This document shows positions 1 to 8,780 of a stretch of 64,000 nucleotides of DNA, one piece after another (the first letter of the stretch is position 1; the number at the start of each line of letters is the position of its first letter). The notes under the pieces were generated by a model. It did no database searches and was not told the DNA's origin. It saw only the letters and a program-made list of their open reading frames with translations. The stretch spans positions 62,001-126,000 of the forward strand of contig NZ_JFYV01000055.1 of assembly GCF_000632225.1 (NCBI RefSeq), in the 5' to 3' direction. Origin of the DNA: Sphingomonas sp. RIT328. GTDB taxonomy: Bacteria > Pseudomonadota > Alphaproteobacteria > Sphingomonadales > Sphingomonadaceae. The translations under genes were made by a program, and so were the position numbers.

Positions 1-364
1 GGGTGCGCAGGTCGCCCCACACCGCCTGCTGGCTCGCCATCAGCGCATCCGCCTCGCGCGTGATCGCGGCGAGCTGCTGCCCCGGCGTCAGGCCGTCGGA
101 CGAGCGGCGGTCGACATCCTTGAGCTGCTGCCCCTTGAGGCCGGCGACGCGGACCATGAAGAATTCGTCGAGATTGTTGCCCGAGATCGACAGGAAGCGC
201 AGCCGTTCGAGCAGCGGATGCGCCGGATTGCACGCCTCCTCCAGCACGCGCCGGTTGAACGCCAGCCACGACAGCTCGCGGTTGAAATAGCGGTCGTTGA
301 CCTCCGGGACGAAGGGATCGTCGTCGGGGGCGGCGAGATGCGAGAGGTGGATCGGGCGTGTCAT
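1..364 (-). CDS. ppk: Polyphosphate kinase, N-terminal part (cut by window edge)
   Basis: Makes inorganic polyphosphate reversibly from ATP. Only the first 121 residues lie in the window; the gene continues beyond position 1. The visible part is the PPK1 N-terminal domain, with the family stretches RYFNRELSWLAFNRRVLEEA and LRFLSISGNNLDEFFMVR. The ATG at 364 overlaps the TGA of hda by 4 bp (ATGA), so the two are probably translated together. The catalytic histidine domains are outside the window, so whether the protein is intact cannot be judged. Confidence 0.95.
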   Translation of the reverse strand, partial: MTRPIHLSHLAAPDDDPFVPEVNDRYFNRELSWLAFNRRVLEEACNPAHPLLERLRFLSISGNNLDEFFMVRVAGLKGQQLKDVDRRSSDGLTPGQQLAAITREADALMASQQAVWGDLRT

Positions 365-999
365 GGTTCGGTCATAGGCAGCAACGGTTGCGGTTGCGTG
401 ACGATCCCTGCCGCGGTGAGAACGGTGCGCGCCAGCGGGATCGACAGGCGGCGGTGGCTACCGAGCACCTCCTGATCGAGCGCATCGACGACGCGCTGGA
501 CGACGATATGGCTGCGCTCGATCCGCGTGCTCAGCCATTGCACCAGATCCGGGCGCGCATCGAGCCCGCGCCGGTGGAAGAGATGGGCGAGCAGCACCGC
601 GATCAGCTCGTCGTCGGGCGCGCCGATCGCGGCATGCGGGCTGGCGGCGAGGCGCGAGCGCAGGTCGGGCAGCCGCACCGACCAGCTCGGCGGCAGCGCG
701 TCGGCGACGATGACGAGCGGGCGGTTCTCCGCCTGCGCCTGGTTCCAGGCGTGGAAGATCTGCGCCTCGGGCATCGTCTCGGCATCGTCGATGATCCGGC
801 CCTGGCTCTTCGCGGCGAAGATGCGCGCGAGCAGGCTGCGCCCCGATTTGCGCGGGCCGGTCAGCACCGCCGCCCTGACCGGCCAGCTCGCCCAATCCTC
901 CAGCGTCCGCGCCGCGCGCACGTTGCTCGGCGTGACGAGGAAGGCATCGTCGTTCGGATCCGCGGGCCAGCCCAGCGGCAACGCCAGTTGCTGCGTCAT
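361..999 (-). CDS. hdaA: HdaA-type DnaA-related replication regulator
   Basis: A 212-residue AAA+ DnaA-domain-III relative of the Hda/HdaA family, which with the DNA clamp stimulates ATP hydrolysis by DnaA. The N-terminus carries QLALPL (residues 4-9), matching the clamp-binding motif of Hda proteins. The Walker A position reads GPRKSGRS (48-55), with Arg where Lys is normal; the Walker B region is RIIDDAE (about 68-74). It has no DnaA domain IV. It lies between a DUF2066 gene (4 bp gap) and ppk (4 bp overlap). Family assignment is firm; effect of the Lys-to-Arg change is unknown. Confidence 0.85.
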   Translation of the reverse strand: MTQQLALPLGWPADPNDDAFLVTPSNVRAARTLEDWASWPVRAAVLTGPRKSGRSLLARIFAAKSQGRIIDDAETMPEAQIFHAWNQAQAENRPLVIVADALPPSWSVRLPDLRSRLAASPHAAIGAPDDELIAVLLAHLFHRRGLDARPDLVQWLSTRIERSHIVVQRVVDALDQEVLGSHRRLSIPLARTVLTAAGIVTQPQPLLPMTEP

Positions 1000-1003
1000 C
1001 GGG

Positions 1004-2257
1004 TCAGCCGGCCGGGTTGGGATCGGCGGGCAGGTTCGACGGCAGCAGCTGCGGCGCGCGGCGGATGCGCAGCGTCTGCCCCGATCCGGTCACCTGGAAG
1101 CCGCGGACCTCGAGCGCGCGGCGCAGCGCCTCGGGATCGCCGTCATAGACGACGCGCATCAGCGACAGGCCGCCGAGCGCGAGGCTGGTGGTACTCGCCG
1201 AGCGCACCCCGGCGATGCCGCGCACCAGCCCTTCTGTGTTGGCGACCGCACTCGCGCCCGGCGTGTCGAACTGGATGGTGAGCGGAATGCCCGCATCCGC
1301 GGCGCCGGTGTCGCCGACGATCTCGGCAAGCGTCTCGCCGCCCGCCGCGTCGTCGCTGTCGTTCGGATCGACCACCGGCTCGGGCGCGGGCGGCGGCGGC
1401 AGCGTCGGGTCGAGCCCGAGCGCACCGCCGCGCAACGCCTGCTGGAACAGGCCGTCCATCCGCGTCACCCCGGCGTCGAGCAGCCGCGGCAGGCCCGCCG
1501 CGCTGCCGACGCGCAGCGTGAAGCTGCCGATCAACTGATTGTCGGGACCGTGGCGCGCCTGGAACACGCCGATGATCGGCCCGCCCGGATAGCTGCGATA
1601 GAGGCGGACGACCGGGATGAGGATGTCGCTCGCGCCATATTGGTCGATCACCTGCCGCCACCAGCCGCGTCCCGGCCGCGCGATCTGGCCGGCGTTGAGC
1701 AGCAGCGAATCGGCGCCGGTCCCCGAGGGGCGGACATAATCGATTGCGCTGTTGCCGGTGCGGAAGCGCGCCCAGGCCTCCTGCCAGTCGTTGCGCTGCT
1801 CGAACACCGTCTCGACCCCGCCCGACACCTGCAGCGGCACGAGCAGCATCGGCCGCGAGCGGTCGGCATAGGCGCTGATGCCGAGCAGCCCCGCCGCACG
1901 GCCGCGGTTGAACAGCACGCCGAGCCGCGCGACGTAACGCGTCGGGCCGATCTGCTCATTCTCGACGACGATGCCCGAGACGAGCTGGTCGAGCGTGCCG
2001 TCGGAGACCAAAGCGCCGTCGCCGCCGAGCCGCTTCGACAGCTGCACCCACGCCTTGCGCTGGGCGAGCCGCCAGCCGCCGAGCCGTGCGCCCTCCGCGG
2101 TCTTGGCGGCGACGTCGACGCTGACGCCGCCGACCTCGAAATCGCCCGAACTGTCGACCGGGGTGACGCCGCGGCCGCCTTCGATCTGCGCATAGGCGCC
2201 CGCGGCGAGCAGCAGCGTCGCCCCGGCGAGCGAGGGAAACAGGGATGGCATGCGCAT
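1004..2257 (-). CDS. DUF2066-family exported protein
   Basis: A 417-residue protein with an apparent signal peptide (residues 1-23, hydrophobic core LAGATLLLAAGAYA) and no other clear membrane segment, so probably periplasmic. The body resembles DUF2066 proteins (WRLAQRKAWVQLSKRLGG; a beta-rich middle). A Pro/Asp-rich linker near residue 280 separates it from a C-terminal part of about 100 residues. The function of DUF2066 is not known. It sits 4 bp upstream of hdaA and is divergent from purM. A second ATG two codons downstream is an equally possible start. Confidence 0.65.
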   Translation of the reverse strand: MRMPSLFPSLAGATLLLAAGAYAQIEGGRGVTPVDSSGDFEVGGVSVDVAAKTAEGARLGGWRLAQRKAWVQLSKRLGGDGALVSDGTLDQLVSGIVVENEQIGPTRYVARLGVLFNRGRAAGLLGISAYADRSRPMLLVPLQVSGGVETVFEQRNDWQEAWARFRTGNSAIDYVRPSGTGADSLLLNAGQIARPGRGWWRQVIDQYGASDILIPVVRLYRSYPGGPIIGVFQARHGPDNQLIGSFTLRVGSAAGLPRLLDAGVTRMDGLFQQALRGGALGLDPTLPPPPAPEPVVDPNDSDDAAGGETLAEIVGDTGAADAGIPLTIQFDTPGASAVANTEGLVRGIAGVRSASTTSLALGGLSLMRVVYDGDPEALRRALEVRGFQVTGSGQTLRIRRAPQLLPSNLPADPNPAG

Positions 2258-2397
2258 GGTGCAGGCCTTTTGGCGAAGCGGGCGGGCGATGCCAAGCGCG
2301 ATATGCGCCCTGCCCCCGCCGCCCGCGCCCGGCGCACCGGTCGCCGCTACCGATCCTTGTTGCCAGCGCGGGGCGAAAATCTTAGCAGGCTGGCCGG

Positions 2398-3510
2398 ATG
2401 AGCCAGCCGCCCTCCCCGTCCGACCAGTCCTACACCTATGCCGATGCCGGCGTATCGATCGCCGCGGGCAACGCGCTGGTCCGCGCGATCGGGCCGCTCG
2501 CCAAGGCGACGCGGCGGCCGGGTGCGGATGCCGAGCTCGGCGGCTTCGGCGGCTTGTTCGACCTCAAGGCGGCGGGCTTCTCCGATCCGCTGCTCGTCGC
2601 CGCCAATGACGGCGTCGGCACCAAGCTCAAGCTCGCGATCGAATGGGACCGGCATGAGGGCGTCGGCGTCGACCTCGTCGCGATGTGCGCCAACGACCTG
2701 ATCGTCCAGGGCGCCGAGCCGCTGTTCTTCCTCGACTATTACGCCACCGCCAAGCTCGACACCGGCATCGCCGAACGCGTCGTCGCGTCGATCGCGGAGG
2801 GCTGCCGGCAGGCGGGCTGCGCGCTGATCGGCGGCGAGACGGCGGAGATGCCGGGCATGTACGCCCCGGGCGACTATGACCTCGCCGGCTTCTGCGTCGG
2901 CGCGGTCGAGCGCGACCGCGTGCTCACCGGCCAGACGATCGCGGCGGGCGACGTCATCCTCGGCCTCGCCTCGTCGGGCGTCCATTCCAACGGTTTCTCG
3001 CTGGTCCGCCGGCTCGCCGCGGATCGCGGCTGGAAGCTCGACCGGCCGGCGCTGTTCGACGCCGACCGGCTGCTGATCGACCTGCTGATGGCGCCGACGC
3101 GCATCTATGTCGCGAGCCTGCTGCCGCTGCTGCGCAAGGGGGCGATCAAGGGCCTCGCCCATATCACCGGCGGCGGGCTGCTCGAGAATATCCCGCGCGT
3201 CCTGCCCGAGGGCACACATGCAGTGGTCGACGCCGACGCCTGGGAGCAGTCGCGGCTGATGGCTTTCCTCCAGGCGCAGGGCGCGATCGAGCCCGAGGAG
3301 ATGGCGCGCACCTTCAACTGCGGCATCGGCATGGCGGTGGTCGTCGCCGCCGACGACGCCGACCGGGTCGCCGCGGCGCTCGGCGCGGCGGGCGAGACGG
3401 TCCACCGGATCGGCCGCGTCGAGGCGGGCAAGCGCGGCTGCACGGTGCGCGGCTCGACCGAGACGTGGAGCGCGCGCCACGACTGGACCGCGACGCACGA
3501 TCATGGCTGA
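2398..3510 (+). CDS. purM: Phosphoribosylformylglycinamidine cyclo-ligase (AIR synthase)
   Basis: Closes the imidazole ring in purine synthesis: FGAM + ATP to AIR. The 370-residue product has the PurM hallmarks NDGVGTKLK (70-78) and GGETAEMPGMY (145-155), followed by the usual C-terminal ATP-binding half. It is slightly longer than many PurM proteins through an N-terminal extension of about 10 residues. The ATG follows a 140-bp divergent gap from the DUF2066 gene. purN starts 6 bp after its stop, giving the common purMN pair; a cytosolic enzyme. Confidence 0.96.
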   Translation: MSQPPSPSDQSYTYADAGVSIAAGNALVRAIGPLAKATRRPGADAELGGFGGLFDLKAAGFSDPLLVAANDGVGTKLKLAIEWDRHEGVGVDLVAMCANDLIVQGAEPLFFLDYYATAKLDTGIAERVVASIAEGCRQAGCALIGGETAEMPGMYAPGDYDLAGFCVGAVERDRVLTGQTIAAGDVILGLASSGVHSNGFSLVRRLAADRGWKLDRPALFDADRLLIDLLMAPTRIYVASLLPLLRKGAIKGLAHITGGGLLENIPRVLPEGTHAVVDADAWEQSRLMAFLQAQGAIEPEEMARTFNCGIGMAVVVAADDADRVAAALGAAGETVHRIGRVEAGKRGCTVRGSTETWSARHDWTATHDHG

Positions 3511-3516
3511 CCGTCG

Positions 3517-4062
3517 ATGAAGGCGGTCGGCATCCTGATCTCGGGCCGGGGCTCGAACATGATGGCGCTGGTCGAGGCGGGGATCCCCGTCGCGCTGGTC
3601 GCCTCCGACAAGCCCGATGCGCCGGGGCTGGACTGGGCGCGGGCGCGTGGCATCGCCACCTTCGCGCTGTCACCCAAGGGGATCGGCAAGGCCGCCTATG
3701 AGGCGGAGCTCGACGCCGCGTTGCGCGCGGCGGGGTGCGAGGTGATCGCGCTCGCCGGCTATATGCGGCTGGTCTCCGCCGATTTCGTCGCGCGCTGGCG
3801 CGACCGGATCGTCAACGTCCATCCGTCGCTGCTGCCCCTGTACAAGGGGCTCGACACGCATGCGCGCGCGATCGCCCATGGCGACGCGGTCGGCGGCTGT
3901 TCGGTCCACCTCGTCACCGAGGAGCTCGACGCCGGCCCGCTGCTCGGCCAGGCCGAGGTACCGATCCTCCCCGGTGATACGCCCGAGACGCTCGCCGCGC
4001 GGGTGCTGGTCGCCGAACACCGCCTGTATCCGCAAGTCCTCAAGGAGTTCGTCAGCCGATGA
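3517..4062 (+). CDS. purN: Phosphoribosylglycinamide formyltransferase (GART)
   Basis: Transfers a formyl group from 10-formyl-tetrahydrofolate to GAR. The 181-residue protein opens with the phosphate-binding turn ISGRGSN (8-14) and keeps the catalytic triad of the family: N100 and H102 in NVHPSLLPLYKG, and D138 in HLVTEELDAGP. Spacing of these residues equals that in E. coli PurN. It follows purM by 6 bp and overlaps the next gene by 4 bp, so the purine pair leads a four-gene transcript. Confidence 0.96.
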   Translation: MKAVGILISGRGSNMMALVEAGIPVALVASDKPDAPGLDWARARGIATFALSPKGIGKAAYEAELDAALRAAGCEVIALAGYMRLVSADFVARWRDRIVNVHPSLLPLYKGLDTHARAIAHGDAVGGCSVHLVTEELDAGPLLGQAEVPILPGDTPETLAARVLVAEHRLYPQVLKEFVSR

Positions 4063-4328
4063 CGTCAGCCCTCACCCGCGTCCGCGACCTCGCCCTGCTG
4101 CTGCCCGAGGCGGCGGAGCGCGACGAGGACGGTGCGCCGACCTTCACCGTCGCCGACACGCCCTTCGCGCGGCTGCGCGGCGACGGCGTCGAGGTGCGCG
4201 GCGACGACGGCGGCTGGTCGACGATGTCGCTCGCCGACGATGCCGACTGGGCGCTGATCGAGGACCGGATCGCGCACAGCTGGGAGCTCGCCGCGCCGCG
4301 CGGGCTGCTGGAGGCGGGCGGGCGATGA
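4059..4328 (+). CDS. Small MmcQ/YjbR-like protein
   Basis: An 89-residue acidic protein resembling the MmcQ/YjbR fold (the pattern FTVADTPFARLRGDGVEV then W-x7-LIEDRIAHSWELAAP is typical: a small beta-sheet followed by a helical end that carries a conserved Trp). YjbR proteins are thought to bind DNA or protein, but no enzymatic role is established. It overlaps purN by 4 bp (ATGA) and the next gene by 4 bp. Assignment is by overall pattern only. Confidence 0.55.
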   Translation: MTSALTRVRDLALLLPEAAERDEDGAPTFTVADTPFARLRGDGVEVRGDDGGWSTMSLADDADWALIEDRIAHSWELAAPRGLLEAGGR

Positions 4329-4915
4329 GCGAATCGCGCGATCAGGCGCAGACCCGCCGCCGCTGGATCACGCTCGCCGAGCTGGTGGCGGTGGCGGGCG
4401 TCGTGATCGCCGCGCTGACGCTCTACACCAACTGGCAGGAACGGCGCGAGGCCGCCGCCGACAAGGCGATCGAACAGGCGAGCGCGACGCGCGACAAGAC
4501 CCGTTTCCTGTTGCGCGGCACGGTCGACGCCAAGAAGCGCACGATCCTGCTGACCCGCGAGGAAGCGCATCCGCTCGGTGACATCCGCGTCACCTTCCCG
4601 ACCGCGCTCGGCGTCGCGCCGCAGGATTCGGTGACGCAGACGATCGACGCCGACTGGTTCGACTCCGCGCTGCGCCAGGCGACCGACGGCGGTGCCGACG
4701 ATCAGACCGGACGCCTGCCGGTGCTGATCCGCTACACCTATTTCACCGACGACCAGCCGACGACGCGGCAGGCGATCTACGATATCGTCTGGCAGACGCA
4801 CGGTCGCCGGTTTCGCGGTCGCGAGGTCGAGCTGCTCGACCTGCGGCTGCGCGAAACCGGCGGCAATCAGAAGCGCGTCGATACGCTGTGGGCAAAGGAG
4901 CGGCCGGCAGGCTGA
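4325..4915 (+). CDS. Membrane-anchored protein of unknown function
   Basis: A 196-residue protein not recognised. It has one N-terminal transmembrane helix (about residues 17-35, LAELVAVAGVVIAALTLYT) followed by a charged, probably helical stretch (WQERREAAADKAIEQAS) and a soluble C-terminal domain, with no obvious catalytic motif. With few positive residues after the helix, the soluble part could face either side. It overlaps the YjbR-like gene by 4 bp and ends 8 bp before the stop of the convergent methyltransferase gene; both stops sit in one small palindrome. Confidence 0.6.
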   Translation: MSESRDQAQTRRRWITLAELVAVAGVVIAALTLYTNWQERREAAADKAIEQASATRDKTRFLLRGTVDAKKRTILLTREEAHPLGDIRVTFPTALGVAPQDSVTQTIDADWFDSALRQATDGGADDQTGRLPVLIRYTYFTDDQPTTRQAIYDIVWQTHGRRFRGREVELLDLRLRETGGNQKRVDTLWAKERPAG

Positions 4916-4927
4916 GCCGAGGCTCAG
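4912..4927. terminator. Palindrome carrying two convergent stop codons
   Basis: CTGAGCC and GGCTCAG face each other around GA. The TGA of the upstream plus-strand gene (4913-4915) and the stop of the minus-strand gene (4924-4926) both lie inside the arms. As RNA it gives a 6-7 bp hairpin on either strand, with no T-run, so it is at best a weak bidirectional terminator. Confidence 0.35.
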
Positions 4928-6183
4928 TGCGCGACCAGCCAGCGCAGGAAGCGCGGCACCGCGCCGTGCCGCGTCATCCACCGGCTGTAGGCGCGATAGA
5001 CGGGGTCGCGGCCGAGATGCCGCTCCTCGGTCCGCGCGCGCCAGTAATAGATGCCGCTGACGATGCCCATCAGCGCGGTCGCGCGCACCGCGTCGATCAG
5101 GCTGCCGGTGGTCAGCAGCGGCAGCGTCGACAGCCACCAGAACAGGTTCTTGGCGAGATAGGCGGGGTGGCGCGACCAGGCATAGGGGCCGTGCGTCAGG
5201 ATGCCGCGATGCGTCAGGTTGGAGAAGCGTAGTCCGAAGGCCACCGTCGCCCAAGCATAGAGCGCGGTCAGCGCGACGAGGATCGCGCCCCAGGCGGCGA
5301 GCAGCAGCGGATGGCCCGCGAACCACGCCGACCAGTCCTGCGTGCCGGGATGATAGTCGAGCGGCCCGCCCTCCTCCATCAGCTGGAACGGCGGATAGCA
5401 GATCAGCGCCGCCGTCCACGCCGCGGCATAGGGATTGGCGCTGCGGATATGCGCGTCGAGCGGGCGCAGCGTCAGCACATAGCCGACGGTGGCGAAGGCG
5501 ACGTCGACGACGAACATCAGCGCGATCAGCCATTGCGTCAGCGCCACCGGATCGCCGAGGCGCCGCCAGTCGGTATGAACGAAGCCCGCCCAATTGCCGG
5601 GGATCACCGCGAGCATGAAGGCGAGGAAGAAGGCCTTGACCGCCCAGCTGCGCATATGGCCGTAGATCGCCTGCCGCTCGACCCCGGGCTGGCCGGTCAG
5701 CCAGGCGCCGACGTGCCAGGCGCCATCGCGCGGATCGACCAGATAGCGGTCGAGCCACAGCAGATAGGGGACGGCGAGAAGCGCGACGACCGGCATCGCA
5801 TGGCCGAAGCACCACATCGCGAAACCATAATTGCGGTCCCAGTAGAAGCGGCCGATGCCGTAGAGCAGCGCGATCGCCCCCCAGGTGACGTAGAGCCCGG
5901 CGAGCTTGGTGAGGCTGACGTCGCGCGTCTCGACGGCGGGACGCGGGTGATGCCAGTCGATTCCGGTACTGTGACGCCGGTGGACCTTGTCGATCGCGAG
6001 CGACCAGCCGACCATCGGCAGCGCGCAGGCGATGAGCGCGACCAGCGCGGCATAGGGACCGTCCATGCCGGTCGCGAGCGCGATCGTCAGCCACAGGGCG
6101 AGGCCGACCAGCCCGGCGATGCCGACGCCATGGCCGACCGCGGAGGCTGGGCGCGAGGCATCGGTCGGTGGGGCGGCTTGCAT
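4924..6183 (-). CDS. Isoprenylcysteine carboxyl methyltransferase-like membrane protein
   Basis: A 419-residue polytopic membrane protein with about ten hydrophobic segments. The C-terminus holds the signature of the ICMT/phospholipid methyltransferase superfamily: GPYAWSRHPAYLAKNLFWW (from residue 332) and EERHLG (from about 386), which bind S-adenosylmethionine. The N-terminal 300 residues add further helices not found in the small ICMT enzymes. Bacterial members are mostly of unknown substrate, with lipids or small molecules likely. It is monocistronic, transcribed towards the purMN group; tRNA-Gly lies about 180 bp upstream. Confidence 0.7.
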   Translation of the reverse strand: MQAAPPTDASRPASAVGHGVGIAGLVGLALWLTIALATGMDGPYAALVALIACALPMVGWSLAIDKVHRRHSTGIDWHHPRPAVETRDVSLTKLAGLYVTWGAIALLYGIGRFYWDRNYGFAMWCFGHAMPVVALLAVPYLLWLDRYLVDPRDGAWHVGAWLTGQPGVERQAIYGHMRSWAVKAFFLAFMLAVIPGNWAGFVHTDWRRLGDPVALTQWLIALMFVVDVAFATVGYVLTLRPLDAHIRSANPYAAAWTAALICYPPFQLMEEGGPLDYHPGTQDWSAWFAGHPLLLAAWGAILVALTALYAWATVAFGLRFSNLTHRGILTHGPYAWSRHPAYLAKNLFWWLSTLPLLTTGSLIDAVRATALMGIVSGIYYWRARTEERHLGRDPVYRAYSRWMTRHGAVPRFLRWLVAH

Positions 6184-6365
6184 CGCCTTCCCCTAGCCGA
6201 GCAAGGGTAAGCAAGCCATGAACCACACCGAGCCGCGCCTATCGGGATGCTTGCGCGATCATCTGCGGTTCGGTAGATGCGCGACACCCCCTGTCGGAAC
6301 GCCAGCGTCCGCAACGTAGGAACGACCGGATCGGGGGTCGGAAAACCGCGGTTCAGCGCGGGTTT

Positions 6366-6439
6366 GCGGGTATAGCACAATGGTAGTGCAGCAGCCTTCC
6401 AAGCTGAATACACGGGTTCGATTCCCGTTACCCGCTCCA
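6366..6439 (+). tRNA. tRNA-Gly (anticodon TCC)
   Basis: A 74-nt cloverleaf: acceptor arms GCGGGTA and TACCCGC, D-arm GCACAATGGTAGTGC, anticodon loop CTTCCAA (TCC), T-arm ACGGGTTCGATTCCCGT, and an encoded TCCA end. Confidence 0.97.
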
Positions 6440-6783
6440 TTCCTCCTCTGATCAAGCGTTGTGCCCTGTCGGTGGGGCATGCGGCGATTCCCGTGAGCCG
6501 GCGCGGGTCCGGCATCCACTGCTCCCGCAATAGCGTAAGGCGGTGGTTTCGCGGCACGGTGGACCCCGGAACACGTCCGGGGTGATGGCGCATCCTGGGC
6601 GACGCCAGGACTTTCGCAGACATCTGGCGGAGGCGGCAATATGCCGACCAAGCAGAACGCCGACTGGCGGCTTCGAAGAGACACGCGGCTCCCACTGTCG
6701 CGCGAGTGCGGGTGAGGTGAGCGGAAGTATTCCCCAACTGGCCCCAAAAGGGTGCCACGCCCATCGCGCGGCACCCCGGCGCC
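6440..6783. other. 344-bp gap without a gene
   Basis: Lies between tRNA-Gly and the SDR stop. It holds one perfect-armed palindrome, ACCCCGG-n-CCGGGGT (about 6562-6582), resembling the palindromic repeats seen elsewhere in the window but as a single copy, and the SDR terminator at 6746-6776. No reading frame in it shows coding character or a credible ribosome site. Confidence 0.6.
6746..6776 (-). terminator. Rho-independent terminator of the SRPBCC-ADH-SDR operon
   Basis: On the minus strand GGGTGCC and GGCACCC form a 7-bp stem with a 13-nt loop, followed directly by TTTT. It lies 8 bp after the SDR stop codon. Confidence 0.65.
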
Positions 6784-7569
6784 TCAATCCTCCGCGGTAC
6801 CCGGTTCCGCCATCTTGCGATGCTGTTCCGCGAGCACGGCATTGGGGGTGACGTTCGCCACCGCCGATTGCAGCTTGTTCTTCCAGCCTGACACCACCGC
6901 CGCCTTGCCGTCCATCAGTGCGTCCCAGCCGTCGGCGGCGACCTTGGCGGGATCGTCCTTGTGGGGATCGGTGCCGACGTCGGTGTCGAGCATGTCGCCG
7001 CGCGCGAAGAATTCGGTGTCGGTCGGTCCCGGCATCAGGTTGGTGATGGTGACGCCGTCGGCATCCTTGATTTCATTCTGCAAGGCCGCGACGAAGCTGT
7101 CGATGAACGCCTTGGTGCCGTTGTACACCGCCTGGAATGCGCCCGGAATATAGCCCGCGATCGATCCGGTGACGAGCACCTTGCCGTCGTTGCGCGCGAC
7201 CATGTCCTTGAGCACCTTCTGGAGCAGATAGGCGGTGCCGGTGATGTTGGTCTCCACCACGGCGCGCCAGTCGTCGACCGCCTGGTCGAGAAAGGCGTGG
7301 CCGAGGCCGCGGCCGGCATTGGCGCAGAGCAGGTCGATCGTCCGCCCGTTGGTCGCGGCGAGCAACTTGTCGACCCCCTCCGGCGACGACAGATCGGCCT
7401 CCAGCGCGTCGACGCCATGGCCATATTGGCGGAAGTCGGCCGCCGCCGCCTCGATCAGCGGCTCGTCGGCGACGACGAGGATGTCATAACCGTTGCGCGC
7501 CGCGAGCGACGCCAGTTCGAAGCCGATGCCGGTCGAGGCGCCGGTGATGATCGCGAAACGTTCAGCCAT
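6784..7569 (-). CDS. Short-chain dehydrogenase/reductase
   Basis: A 261-residue classical SDR. The NAD(P)-binding motif ITGASTGIG is at residues 8-16, NAG at 84-86, and the catalytic set is S136, Y149 and K153 (YNGTK). Substrate unknown. I chose the ATG at 7569 because AAGGA lies 7 bp upstream; an upstream TTG at 7602 would add 11 residues but has no better site. It is the last gene of an operon with a zinc alcohol dehydrogenase and an SRPBCC protein and ends at a terminator. The grouping suggests handling of an alcohol or aldehyde. Confidence 0.85.
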   Translation of the reverse strand: MAERFAIITGASTGIGFELASLAARNGYDILVVADEPLIEAAAADFRQYGHGVDALEADLSSPEGVDKLLAATNGRTIDLLCANAGRGLGHAFLDQAVDDWRAVVETNITGTAYLLQKVLKDMVARNDGKVLVTGSIAGYIPGAFQAVYNGTKAFIDSFVAALQNEIKDADGVTITNLMPGPTDTEFFARGDMLDTDVGTDPHKDDPAKVAADGWDALMDGKAAVVSGWKNKLQSAVANVTPNAVLAEQHRKMAEPGTAED

Positions 7570-7598
7570 CTGCGTGTCCTTCGCTATTGTGGTGACGC

Positions 7599-8780
7599 TC
7601 AACCCGCCATGCCGGGCTTGAGCACGATCTTGGTCGTCTCGTTCTGGTGGTTCTTGAACAGGTCATAGCCCTTGGGCGCATCGGTCAGCGGCATGCGATG
7701 CGAGATGAGGAACTCGGTATCGATCTTGTCCTCCATGATCGCATTGAGCAGCGCCGGCATGTAATGCTGGACGTGGGTCTGCCCGGTCTTGAGCGTCAGC
7801 CCCTTTTCCATGAACGCGCCGAGCGGGAATTTGTCGACGAAGCCGCCATAGACCGCCGGCATCGAGACCCGGCCGCCCTTGCGGCAGGCGATGATCGCCT
7901 GACGGATCGAATGCGGGCGATCGGTGCCGAGGAAGGTCGACGCCTTGATCTGATCGATGATGTTGTCGACGAACATGCCGTGCGCCTCGAGCCCGACCGC
8001 GTCGATTACCGCATCGGGACCGATGCCGCCGGTCATCTCCATCAGCGCCTCATAGGTGGCGCTCTCCTCGAAGTTGATCGTCTCGGCGCCGAACCGCTTG
8101 GCGAGTTCGAGCCGGTGCGGGAAATGATCGATCGCGATGACGCGTTCGGCGCCCATCAGGAACGCCGACTGGACGGCGAACAGCCCGACCGGGCCGCAAC
8201 CCCAGACCGCGACGGTATCGCCCGGCTCGATCTGCGCATATTCCGCCGCCTGCCAGCCGGTCGGCAGGATGTCGGAGAGGAACAGCACCTTGTCGTCGTC
8301 GACGCCGTCGGGAATGACGATCGGGCCGACGTCGCTGAACGGCACGCGGACATATTCCGCCTGGCCGCCGGCATAGCCGCCGGTCATATGACTATAACCG
8401 AACAGGCCCGACATCTCGTGCCCGTACAGCTCCTGCGCGATATCCTGATTGTCCGCCGGCAGGCCGTTCGGGCAGGCGGAATATTGATGCTTGTTGCAAT
8501 GGTAGCAACTGCCGCAGGCAATGGTGAAGGGCACGACGACGCGCTGGCCCTTCTTGAGCGTCGACTTCGGCCCGACCTCGACCACTTCGCCCATGAATTC
8601 GTGGCCGAGGATGTCGCCGGCCTGCATCGTCGGGATATAGCCGTCATAGAGATGAAGGTCGGAGCCGCAGATCGCGGTCGACGTCACCTTGATGATGCAA
8701 TCGCGCGGGTTGACGATCTCGGGATCGTCGACGGTGTCGATGCGGACGTCGTGCTTACCGTGCCAGGCGAGTGCTTTCAC
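7599..8780 (-). CDS. Zinc-dependent alcohol dehydrogenase (formaldehyde-dehydrogenase-like)
   Basis: A 393-residue medium-chain dehydrogenase. Catalytic zinc ligands C38 and the H60-E61 pair (GHEFMGEV) are present; the structural zinc lobe is C89, C92, C95 and C103 (CGSCYHCNKHQYSAC). The Rossmann turn is VWGCGPVG near residue 190. The insert after the Rossmann fold and overall length match the glutathione-independent formaldehyde dehydrogenase-like branch, but the substrate is not certain. It starts with GTG at 8780, overlapping the SRPBCC stop by 4 bp, and is followed by the SDR gene 29 bp on. Confidence 0.88.
   Translation of the reverse strand: MKALAWHGKHDVRIDTVDDPEIVNPRDCIIKVTSTAICGSDLHLYDGYIPTMQAGDILGHEFMGEVVEVGPKSTLKKGQRVVVPFTIACGSCYHCNKHQYSACPNGLPADNQDIAQELYGHEMSGLFGYSHMTGGYAGGQAEYVRVPFSDVGPIVIPDGVDDDKVLFLSDILPTGWQAAEYAQIEPGDTVAVWGCGPVGLFAVQSAFLMGAERVIAIDHFPHRLELAKRFGAETINFEESATYEALMEMTGGIGPDAVIDAVGLEAHGMFVDNIIDQIKASTFLGTDRPHSIRQAIIACRKGGRVSMPAVYGGFVDKFPLGAFMEKGLTLKTGQTHVQHYMPALLNAIMEDKIDTEFLISHRMPLTDAPKGYDLFKNHQNETTKIVLKPGMAG

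Noticed and set aside
6440..6783. DNA next to tRNA-Gly considered as an integration site of a mobile island
   Set aside because: No integrase, no direct repeat of the tRNA 3' end, and ordinary chromosomal genes follow.
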